A DNA stretch of 45,545 nucleotides. It comes from a virus. Both the position numbers and the translations under genes were made by a program. This document shows positions 6,009 through 12,969 of this stretch, piece after piece. The notes beneath the pieces were generated by a model that had not been told where the DNA came from, did not search any database, and saw only the letters and a list, made by a program, of their open reading frames with translations. Numbering within the stretch: position 1 is the first letter of the stretch; each line of letters opens with the position of its first letter. Location of the stretch: positions 1 to 45,545 of IMG/VR virus record IMGVR_UViG_3300021961_000167. One strand, given 5' to 3'.

Positions 6009-7737
6009 TTTCTTTTGTAACTGTCATAATATTGTTAACTCGTCCTGACAGTTCGTCTTTGTGCGATACTAACCAAATACTCTTGTTTTGTTCACGTGAC
6101 ATCTTTTTAAGTATTGCAAGGGCACTTTCTACACCACTAGCATCCATACCTGAATCAATAAGTTCGTCAATGAATAACAAGTTAATAGGGTCGTAGAGGC
6201 TTTCATAGACATCTCTGAAACTCCATGACAGTGAAAGTATCAGTCTATTACGTTCACCTCTACTTAAATTGTCAAAATCTAACTCACGGCCAAGCTCTGT
6301 AATTTCCACTGACAGATCGTTTAGGAAGGTAACTGTGTGTGGCAGTCCGATTCTGTCAAGGTAATAACTTAGCCGTGCGTTTAGATAACTGAGATTTTGA
6401 TCAATTATTCGTTTTCTAATAAAGGAGTCTTTATTAGTTAATAGTTTTTGTAAAAATTCTTGATGTTCTCTTAGTTTAACTAGAACATTAATTTCATTAT
6501 AGTCTGGGTCTTGTGTTGAACTTTCTTCCATTTCTTGTATTTGCTCAACATAAGGATCTTCTTCTTGTTCTTTTGATGTTAATTGTGCTTTTAGTGTAGT
6601 AATTGAATTTTTATGTTCAAAAGCATCTGACTCGTTAGCATAAAAAACTTCAGGAGCAAAGCCTACGTCACCAAGCTCTGTTAATGCGTCTGTGAGTTGC
6701 TGTAAGGTCGCTGTGTGCGTGTTTACATCTTCCTGCACCCTGACTAGCGTGGCTTGTTTTTCTTCTAGCTGTGCTTCGTGTTTGTCGTCGTGTATTTCTT
6801 GTCCACAACTATGACATTTATGTTCTTTTAGTAACTTGATGTCTTGTTCTAATTTAACTATGTTGCCTTGTTCACGCTTAAGATCACGCTCTGTTCTCGT
6901 AATAGCATCAGTGATGTCATCATGATCTTTTTTGTTTTGTTTAAATTTGGTTAATTCTTTATGACTTGCTAGTTCTTGATCAATATCAATCTTTTCTAAT
7001 TTTTCAATGGCCGCATTTAAACTATCTATGTCTTCTTGTTTTTTGTTAGCCCATAGAGTCTGTCTACGCTTCATTGACTCTACTTGTTCTTTCATTTTTT
7101 CATTAGCATCTTTAAGAGCTTCAATTCTTATTTCTTCTTCTTTAATCCTATCTCTGGTTTCTTTTAACCGTTCTTTAAGATTGTTTGCTTTTTCTGAAAG
7201 TAAGGTAATACCTAATAACTGTTCAATAATGTCTTTTTGATCGTTTGCTCTTAGATTAAGGAATGGTTCTGTGTAAGTGTTTAATGCTACTAAATGCTTG
7301 AACATCTCATGACTCATGCCCAGCATTGATTCAATAGCTTTTTGTGTTTCTCTACTATCGCCTTGTGCCATGTCTGTGATTTCTTGTTCTTCATCACCTA
7401 CATAAAAACGCATAACATTTTTCTTACGCCCACGCTCTATTTTATATGTTTGTCCATTGTGTTCAAAGTCAAGACTAACTAACATGCCCTTTGCGTTAGT
7501 TTTGTTGATTAAGTTATCACGTTTAATGTTAGTTAATGCTTGACCAAATAAAGCATAAGAAAGGGCATTGATGATAGTGGTCTTACCGGTACCATTCCTA
7601 GCGCCACTATCATCGCCTCCAAGGTCAATGTTAACACCAAGAACCAGTGTTAAGTCTCTGCGATCAAAGTTAACTGCTTGTGTGGCATTACCCACACTCA
7701 TAAAGTTTTTAACTGTTAGATTTTTTAGTTTGAACAT
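5968..7737 (-). CDS. 46: Recombination endonuclease subunit gp46 (Rad50/SbcC-like)
   Basis: 589 residues with the full SMC/Rad50 layout: Walker A GARNGTGKTT (about 45-54); a long coiled coil interrupted near residue 306 by the zinc hook CHSC; the ABC signature LSRGERNRL (about 490); Walker B LLFIDEL with D-loop SGMD (about 517-527); and the switch histidine in LVSHKDE (about 557). With gp47 it forms the ATP-driven nuclease that processes DNA ends for recombination-dependent replication and host DNA breakdown. The length is normal for T4 gp46 (560 residues). Two SGNH-like genes separate it from gp47. Its start overlaps the preceding SGNH gene by 29 nt. Confidence 0.96.
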   Translation of the reverse strand: MFKLKNLTVKNFMSVGNATQAVNFDRRDLTLVLGVNIDLGGDDSGARNGTGKTTIINALSYALFGQALTNIKRDNLINKTNAKGMLVSLDFEHNGQTYKIERGRKKNVMRFYVGDEEQEITDMAQGDSRETQKAIESMLGMSHEMFKHLVALNTYTEPFLNLRANDQKDIIEQLLGITLLSEKANNLKERLKETRDRIKEEEIRIEALKDANEKMKEQVESMKRRQTLWANKKQEDIDSLNAAIEKLEKIDIDQELASHKELTKFKQNKKDHDDITDAITRTERDLKREQGNIVKLEQDIKLLKEHKCHSCGQEIHDDKHEAQLEEKQATLVRVQEDVNTHTATLQQLTDALTELGDVGFAPEVFYANESDAFEHKNSITTLKAQLTSKEQEEDPYVEQIQEMEESSTQDPDYNEINVLVKLREHQEFLQKLLTNKDSFIRKRIIDQNLSYLNARLSYYLDRIGLPHTVTFLNDLSVEITELGRELDFDNLSRGERNRLILSLSWSFRDVYESLYDPINLLFIDELIDSGMDASGVESALAILKKMSREQNKSIWLVSHKDELSGRVNNIMTVTKENGFTTYGTDVDSV

Positions 7738-8440
7738 ATTCGTACATTAAATTGGCCATGTGTTGATGGCCTTCTTCTAAGAAGTGTCCTCCTAGTCCTG
7801 TAGGAAACTGTTGACATAATTGTCTAAGATACCACATATCGTTATTTGGACTATAAAATTTACTCCAGTCTATTAAGCTATAATAATAATGTATTTCTTC
7901 CACTTCTGCAAGTTTTTCGGCATCAGACTTGTGTTCTAACACGCGAAAATCTTTAAGATATTGCAGTATAGGACTTGCCTTCCAAAGTTGTATCATACCA
8001 TCGAACGTATGAATCATTAGATAGTTTTTATCTTTTAATAAATTCTGACAGTGTATTATCTGCTGTAAAAAACGTTTAAAGTTGTACTGACTGTTACACC
8101 ATTCAGCATATAAAGTTCTACCCCAATCCCAGAAGAAAGGCTCTTTGCCAAACACAGGATGATGTAATGTAGGAACAAATGCTACTTCTTCTTCAGATTC
8201 GTCAGCACGAACAAATGTATATCTTCCTGGCTCACTCCAGGATATAAAATAAAAATCAAAGTCTTTGGCAAAGTGTCTTGTGGTATGAAATAAGATACGC
8301 TCATTGCTAGAACCACTCATTGAAGTGTCTACCATTTCTGCACCAAGTTTTTTTGCCAATAAGTTAGGCCAACTTGAAACAGTACGATCTTTTAATTCGT
8401 CGCCGTAGGTAAAACTATCACCAGTTACATATATTTTCAT
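7709..8440 (-). CDS. SGNH-hydrolase-like protein A
   Basis: 243 residues. GDSFTYGDEL at 7-16 supplies the nucleophile-type Ser9 of the GDSL/SGNH family. SGSSNERI supplies a block III Asn (residue 46). Near the C-terminus LEEGHQHMA supplies an acid and the catalytic-type His225. Family members remove acyl groups from lipids, polysaccharides or peptidoglycan; others are inactive. It is paralogous to the next upstream gene, which it overlaps by four bases (ATGA). Its 3' end overlaps gp46. The position between gp47 and gp46 is unusual because these normally act as one nuclease. Activity and substrate are not shown by the sequence. Confidence 0.75.
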   Translation of the reverse strand: MKIYVTGDSFTYGDELKDRTVSSWPNLLAKKLGAEMVDTSMSGSSNERILFHTTRHFAKDFDFYFISWSEPGRYTFVRADESEEEVAFVPTLHHPVFGKEPFFWDWGRTLYAEWCNSQYNFKRFLQQIIHCQNLLKDKNYLMIHTFDGMIQLWKASPILQYLKDFRVLEHKSDAEKLAEVEEIHYYYSLIDWSKFYSPNNDMWYLRQLCQQFPTGLGGHFLEEGHQHMANLMYEYVQTKKSNS

Positions 8441-9186
8441 TGGTTTTTATTATAAAAGTTAATTAATTTATCTGCAATAGCATTGTGCCCATCTTCTAAA
8501 GGATGTCCACCTTTACCAAATTGAAACTCTTTGTTGCAATCAGTAATGCACCATTGGTTAAAATCTAAATAATATGAATAATCAATCATTGATAACAGTG
8601 TTTGTATATTATTATATTCAGCAAGTATTTGATCATCATTGAGATAATCAAAAAAATCTAATAATGGCTTAACATTAAAAATAAATTTATCTTTAGGACT
8701 AGTCCATTTTTCTAAATTGTTTTCTACAGCATTCAACATAATGTATTTTTTATTTTGTTTTTCAAAAACTGACTGTAAAAGTATTATTTCTTGTAGCCAT
8801 TTTTTAAATTCATATAACTCATTATGCCAATGTGTGTAATAAAGTTTTCCATAATCATAATATTTTTTATAGTTTTCTTTTAAATCATTACTTAAATGTA
8901 AAGATGTTTCTAAATTTAAGTTAGGAGTAAAATTAATTTCAAAATTATCTACAGGATTATATTCAGTAAATCTATTATAATTGGTCCAGGCAATTATAAA
9001 GTATTCATACTCATTTAAATTTTGTACTGTACGGTATACAATTCTTTGATTTGATCCTCCAGACTCTGCATCATTTACAAACTCTAATCCAAGTTTTTTA
9101 GACATCACTGCCGGAAATGCTGTTGTTTTTGGATCAGTTAATTCATCTCCTTTGGTAAAACTACATCCATTAAAATATAATTTCAT
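8437..9186 (-). CDS. SGNH-hydrolase-like protein B
   Basis: 249 residues, sharing with protein A the same frame of motifs: GCSFTKGDEL (Ser9; Cys replaces the usual Asp before it), SGGSNQRI (Asn46) and GGHPLEDGHNAIAD (His234 near the C-terminus). The two are diverged tandem copies. The middle part is unusually rich in Lys, Asn, Tyr and AT-rich codons compared with neighbouring genes, suggesting faster divergence or separate acquisition of this copy. Its ATG overlaps the gp47 stop by one base (TAATG), so it is coupled to gp47. Hydrolase activity is inferred from the family only. Confidence 0.72.
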   Translation of the reverse strand: MKLYFNGCSFTKGDELTDPKTTAFPAVMSKKLGLEFVNDAESGGSNQRIVYRTVQNLNEYEYFIIAWTNYNRFTEYNPVDNFEINFTPNLNLETSLHLSNDLKENYKKYYDYGKLYYTHWHNELYEFKKWLQEIILLQSVFEKQNKKYIMLNAVENNLEKWTSPKDKFIFNVKPLLDFFDYLNDDQILAEYNNIQTLLSMIDYSYYLDFNQWCITDCNKEFQFGKGGHPLEDGHNAIADKLINFYNKNQ

Positions 9187-10202
9187 TACAAATCTCTGTA
9201 AATTTCTAACAGTAGATTAGGATCATAATGGTCTGATTCAATTGATGTTAACTGATTGGTAACAATAGTGTCTACACTTTCAAACTTTAACTCTCCAGGC
9301 TCTGCTACCGATTCCATAATATCTTTTTTAACTGGAATCAGCGTAAGTTCTCTAAGATTATATTTGCCTACAAATGTTTCACGAATAAAACTTGCTTCTT
9401 CATATGAGATATCAATATTCAAGTTTACACGGATGTGCATTTTTTCTTTAAGCAATTCATCAGGATTGTTTAACATTTCATCTAGATTGTAAACACGATA
9501 TCTAGGTTGCATAGGCCAAGAATGATATTCTGGGTCTTTGCCCCACTCAATAATGGTCATTCCTCTGGCATCATCGCCAGCGTCAGCATAGTTGTGAGGA
9601 AAGCAGTTACCAGTATAGATAATGTTGTTATGACTTTGACGTTTATGGAAATGTCCTGTGTAGACTTGTTCTAAGCCACGAAAGTCTTCACGCTGTATCT
9701 CGCCTGTATCAGGCATCTGTACCATAGCATTCATAAAGAAGTGAGGTAACTCTAAATGACCAAACGCATAACGTCCTTCCATCTTTTTAACTTTCTTAGC
9801 CTCATCTCCTACTAGCCAAGGTATAAACTGTACATCGCCCTCTGAATGAAAGTCATTCATAATATGTACATTTTTGATATGTTTAGCCCAGGCCGCTGAC
9901 TGTATGTCACGCTTGTCTCTGTAGTATAAGTCGTGATTACCTGGAATAAAGAACACACGATCAAAAGCATCGCCCAACAGCTCAATAGCTGTCATACTGT
10001 AGTTAAGTGTCACGATGTTGATTGCCGCACGGTTGTTGTGCCAATCGCCCATCATGATACAAGTTTCACAACCTTCTGCTTTGGCTTTTTCAATAAACCA
10101 TTTGACAAAATTCAAACAGTCTTCGTTGTGTGTTGTTGAATTGGATTTTAATCCAAAGTGTATATCTGTAAGGACTGCCGCCTTTTTAAATAAATTACTC
10201 AT
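9186..10202 (-). CDS. 47: Recombination endonuclease subunit gp47 (Mre11/SbcD-like)
   Basis: 338 residues with the metallophosphoesterase motifs in order: D13-I-H15, G-D53-W-H-N, G-N89-H-D91, GHLE, and GHFHKRQ in the middle. These bind two metal ions and cut DNA. With gp46 it forms the Mre11/Rad50-type nuclease needed for recombination-dependent replication in T4-like phages. The length equals T4 gp47 (339). A Shine-Dalgarno (AAGGAAGG) lies directly before the ATG at 10200-10202. It follows gp55 by 44 nt in the same operon. Confidence 0.96.
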   Translation of the reverse strand: MSNLFKKAAVLTDIHFGLKSNSTTHNEDCLNFVKWFIEKAKAEGCETCIMMGDWHNNRAAINIVTLNYSMTAIELLGDAFDRVFFIPGNHDLYYRDKRDIQSAAWAKHIKNVHIMNDFHSEGDVQFIPWLVGDEAKKVKKMEGRYAFGHLELPHFFMNAMVQMPDTGEIQREDFRGLEQVYTGHFHKRQSHNNIIYTGNCFPHNYADAGDDARGMTIIEWGKDPEYHSWPMQPRYRVYNLDEMLNNPDELLKEKMHIRVNLNIDISYEEASFIRETFVGKYNLRELTLIPVKKDIMESVAEPGELKFESVDTIVTNQLTSIESDHYDPNLLLEIYRDL

Positions 10203-10246
10203 ACCTTCCTTGAATGAATAAAACTAATACAGACTAGTTTACAGGA

Positions 10247-11161
10247 CTAGCCTGCTGTTGTCGACTTTTTTGGCTTACTAGTTGTTACTTTAGCCGGACC
10301 ATCAGGATCACTGTCATCTACACCACTGTTTTGACGTGTCCAACTTGGATTTAATCCGTTCATTTCTAAGATATCGTCTCTGATGCTTTGGTTTTTCTTT
10401 TCAATGTTAAGCACACGGGTAAACGAATTGGTAATGGCCGCAGTGTAATAAGCAAACGGATTGTCTGATTTTGATTCATCAAACTGTAGACCAATTTGAC
10501 TTAGTTGCAGTAGCGCCTGTCCACGCATTTCTTCATTGTAAGTATAACCACGCCAGTTTGATCTAGTAGCATAACGCTCACATAGTTTAATAAACATGTT
10601 GGCTAACTTCATAGTCATTTCACCGTGATCTTTTGAAAACTCACCTTTTTCTAATGTGCCTTTCCAGTGACTTTTACCAACTAGATATGGCTTTCCGTTT
10701 TCGTCAACTCTGTAGTGCTGAAATGGAGGAAAGTTAACTTTAGCATGTACCTGATCATCAATACCGTAGTCTTCATCTTCTCTGGCTTCGTTAATGTCAT
10801 CAAACATTTCTTCTAACTTAGCACGTTTCTTTAACTGTGCTTTAGTAGGCTTTTTATCTACCATTGGAATATGCTCCCAAGTCATAACACGAAATACTAA
10901 ATCAGTATCTGCTATGTCCTTAGGCTCAATGATAATGCCTTGTTCTTTTTTTGTACGATCTATACGTGCTTGACGTGCTTCTTTAATACGTGTTTTATTA
11001 ATTTTTAAAATATCATCTACAATAATATCATAATCTGAATCTGTTTCTCGATTAATATATTTGCAGTATGTTTTCTTTGACTTGTGTATTTCTGCTAGAA
11101 TGTCGCGATTATTTAGATAGTTAACCTTACGACCGCCTCTCATGATTTTTTGTTCTGCCAC
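10247..11161 (-). CDS. 55: Late-transcription sigma factor gp55, long form
   Basis: 304 residues. The region of about 175-285 (motifs MFIKLCERYATRSNWRGYTY, EMRGQALLQL, SDNPFAYYTAAITNSF and EKKNQ) is typical of gp55, the sigma70-region-2-like protein that directs host polymerase to TATAAATA late promoters. T4 gp55 has 185 residues, so about 120-170 extra N-terminal residues, highly charged, are an extension. The C-terminal tail is Pro/Lys/Thr-rich. The start is GTG at 11159-11161 with GGAG about 8 nt upstream. A near-consensus sigma70 promoter (11191-11218) precedes it, so it is expected early. The window contains eight matching late sites, mostly before structural genes. Confidence 0.85.
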   Translation of the reverse strand: MAEQKIMRGGRKVNYLNNRDILAEIHKSKKTYCKYINRETDSDYDIIVDDILKINKTRIKEARQARIDRTKKEQGIIIEPKDIADTDLVFRVMTWEHIPMVDKKPTKAQLKKRAKLEEMFDDINEAREDEDYGIDDQVHAKVNFPPFQHYRVDENGKPYLVGKSHWKGTLEKGEFSKDHGEMTMKLANMFIKLCERYATRSNWRGYTYNEEMRGQALLQLSQIGLQFDESKSDNPFAYYTAAITNSFTRVLNIEKKNQSIRDDILEMNGLNPSWTRQNSGVDDSDPDGPAKVTTSKPKKSTTAG

Positions 11162-11190
11162 AGTAGTATTCTCCGTTTACGATAGTATTA

Positions 11191-11218
11191 ATTATACATT
11201 CTTTCCGGCCCCTGTCAA
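11191..11218 (-). promoter_or_regulatory. Near-consensus sigma70 promoter for the gp55-gp47-gp46 operon
   Basis: On the minus strand, TTGACA (11213-11218), a 16-nt spacer and TATAAT (11191-11196). Both hexamers are perfect. The transcript would start near 11184, about 23 nt before the gp55 GTG, and could cover all genes down to 3643. Confidence 0.85.
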
Positions 11219-11259
11219 CCTTTTTTGGTTTAGCAATTATAGTGGGTTATTATTTTTCA

Positions 11260-11267
11260 AATAAATA
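11260..11267 (+). promoter_or_regulatory. Late-type promoter for the baseplate block
   Basis: AATAAATA, one base off the T4 late element. The predicted start is near 11273, 17 nt before the ATG at 11290, leaving room for the Shine-Dalgarno AGAGGAAA. Confidence 0.6.
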
Positions 11268-11289
11268 GTATGTATACAGAGGAAAACAA

Positions 11290-12666
11290 ATGGCATACAG
11301 ATATGAAGATGGTATTGGATGGGTCTCTTATGACGAAAATGCTAATCCTACCATAGTAACACAACAGATTAATGTAGGCGAAGAGCCTGATTTTACTGAT
11401 AGAACTACTGCGGGTCCTGCTGGTGCAGAGTTCTCACCTACTGAATATAGTTTACTTAAAAGTGAGGAAACCCTAGCACCAAACTTTCAGGTAGACCGAG
11501 GTCTAGGACAATCTAGTTCAAATGTAGAATATACAGGTGCAGTTCCACAACCTAATTTTGCACCAGTAGAAACTAATGATTCAGCAGTTACTTATGGTGA
11601 ACCTATAGGTCCAGACTTTACTGGCGTAGGCACAGGCAGTCAAGTACCTGGCGACCGTGCTATTACAGGTCCATCTGAGCAAATAGGTCCACAATTTGGT
11701 GCTGGCGAAACACGTGGTACAGGAACCATTGGTGGCGATGCCGCTATTACAGAAGGACAACCTATAGGTCCAAACTTTAGTAATCCTACAGGCACAGGAC
11801 CTGAAACACCCGGCGGTGGCGGATGGTCACCTGAAGAAGTACAGGTTGCCCGACAATCAGCACCAGCAGTTCCACAACGTCCATTAACAGAAGATTGGCG
11901 GTTTAGAATTGGACTAATGCCTGGCAGTGAAGTATTATATAAAGATGGTGACTCTTCAAGTTTACTATCTCCATTGTTGGCCACAGACGGTGTTATATTT
12001 CCATATACTCCAACTGTTATGGTTAATCATCGTGCTAACTACGATAAAATATCACCAGTACATTCAAACTATCCAACATACTTTTATCAAAGTTCAGAGA
12101 TCAGTGATGTACAGGTTAATGCTACATTTACAGCACAGTCAACAGAAGAAGCAGACTATATGATGGCTATGATACATTTCTTCCGTTCATCAACCAAAAT
12201 GTTTTATGGACAAGATGCTAACAGAGGAACACCTCCACCATTACTAGCATTAACTGGTTTTGGACAACATCAGTTTAATTTTCATAAAGCAGTGTTAACA
12301 CAATTTAACTATGCACTACCTGATGGTGTTGATTATATTAGAACAAGTGCAGGCGGAGTTGGCAGTATACAAGCACAGTCATCAAGGGCAAATTTACAGG
12401 GCGGCAGTGGCAACTTTGGTATATTTGGTATTGCATCACGTATTGGTAGACTATTTGGTATTGGTGCCACACCTGGAGCAGAAGTACAATTCCAAGCCGC
12501 AAACGAAGGAACCAACCTAGCAAGAGCTGGTGCAAGTTATGTGCCAACTAAAATTGAAATTAGTTTAACCTTGTTACCAGTTGTTACAAGAGCAGAGCAA
12601 AGTCGACAATTTAGTCTTAAAGACTACGCATCTGGTAAAGGATTATCACAGAGAGGACAATGGTAA
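11290..12666 (+). CDS. Baseplate tail-tube cap/junction protein (gp48/gp54-like) with repeat-rich N-terminus
   Basis: 458 residues in two parts. Residues 1-190 are Gly/Pro/Thr-rich with about seven copies of a [IA][GP]P[DNQ]F-type motif (for example PDFTD, APNFQV, QPNFAPV, IGPDFTG, IGPQFGA, IGPNFSN), interspersed with VPGDRAIT-like elements. Residues about 195-458 form a folded core with LTEDWRFRIGL, GVIFPYTPTVMVNHRANYD, a pattern of alternating strands, FFRSSTKMFYG and YVPTKIEISLTLLPV. This resembles the tail-tube cap (gp48/gp54) proteins of marine T4-like phages, which end the baseplate and start the tube. The N-terminal repeat region is an addition and recurs in the 979-residue hub-like protein. 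Whether it is gp48 or gp54 cannot be decided here. Confidence 0.75.
   Translation: MAYRYEDGIGWVSYDENANPTIVTQQINVGEEPDFTDRTTAGPAGAEFSPTEYSLLKSEETLAPNFQVDRGLGQSSSNVEYTGAVPQPNFAPVETNDSAVTYGEPIGPDFTGVGTGSQVPGDRAITGPSEQIGPQFGAGETRGTGTIGGDAAITEGQPIGPNFSNPTGTGPETPGGGGWSPEEVQVARQSAPAVPQRPLTEDWRFRIGLMPGSEVLYKDGDSSSLLSPLLATDGVIFPYTPTVMVNHRANYDKISPVHSNYPTYFYQSSEISDVQVNATFTAQSTEEADYMMAMIHFFRSSTKMFYGQDANRGTPPPLLALTGFGQHQFNFHKAVLTQFNYALPDGVDYIRTSAGGVGSIQAQSSRANLQGGSGNFGIFGIASRIGRLFGIGATPGAEVQFQAANEGTNLARAGASYVPTKIEISLTLLPVVTRAEQSRQFSLKDYASGKGLSQRGQW
11380..11785 (+). repeat. PDFTP-type repeats in the tube-cap-like protein
   Basis: Seven loosely spaced copies (mostly 17-27 residues apart) of a P-[DNQ]-F core with a following VPG..AIT-like element, diverged from each other at DNA level. 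The core phrase GGTCCAGACTTTACT recurs at about 11609 here and at about 13270 in the gene at 12970. Confidence 0.75.
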
Positions 12667-12968
12667 TGGCCGCAAAATACTCACCAAACTCACCTTATTT
12701 TCAAACACCTAAAACAGAAGGATATTTGGACGTCATGACTGATCGTCCTATCCCTAAACAAAACGATGATCAGATTATTGAAATTAATCAAACATATCAA
12801 TATCGTCCAGATTTATTAGCCAATGACTTATATGGTGATCCAGGATTATGGTGGGTGTTTGCACAGCGTAATCCAAATGCAATTAAAGATCCAATCTGGG
12901 ATTTTCGTACAGGCATTAAAATTTATCTTCCTAAAATAACAACATTAAAAACAGCATTAGGATTGTAA
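12666..12968 (+). CDS. 53: Baseplate wedge protein gp53-like
   Basis: 100 residues. The motif set YRPDLLANDLYGDPGLWWVFAQRN, then IKDPIWDFRTGIKIYLP, is the short LysM-like core found in gp53-type wedge proteins of T4-like phages. T4 gp53 (196 residues) has additional domains that are absent here. The start is taken as ATG 12666, overlapping the upstream TAA, because GAGAGGA at 12651-12657 lies 8 nt before it; an ATG at 12660 would leave only 2 nt. It is followed after one base by the next gene. In T4 gp53 links wedges into the ring. Confidence 0.78.
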   Translation: MAAKYSPNSPYFQTPKTEGYLDVMTDRPIPKQNDDQIIEINQTYQYRPDLLANDLYGDPGLWWVFAQRNPNAIKDPIWDFRTGIKIYLPKITTLKTALGL

Positions 12969-12969
12969 G

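Noticed and set aside
11640-11984. Minus-strand 114-codon frame
   Set aside because: Antisense to the repeat-rich N-terminus of the gp48/54-like gene; the Pro/Gly bias mirrors the repeat on the other strand.
12660-12665. Upstream ATG of the gp53-like gene
   Set aside because: Only 2 nt from the Shine-Dalgarno; the ATG at 12666 has 8-nt spacing and the usual TAATG overlap.
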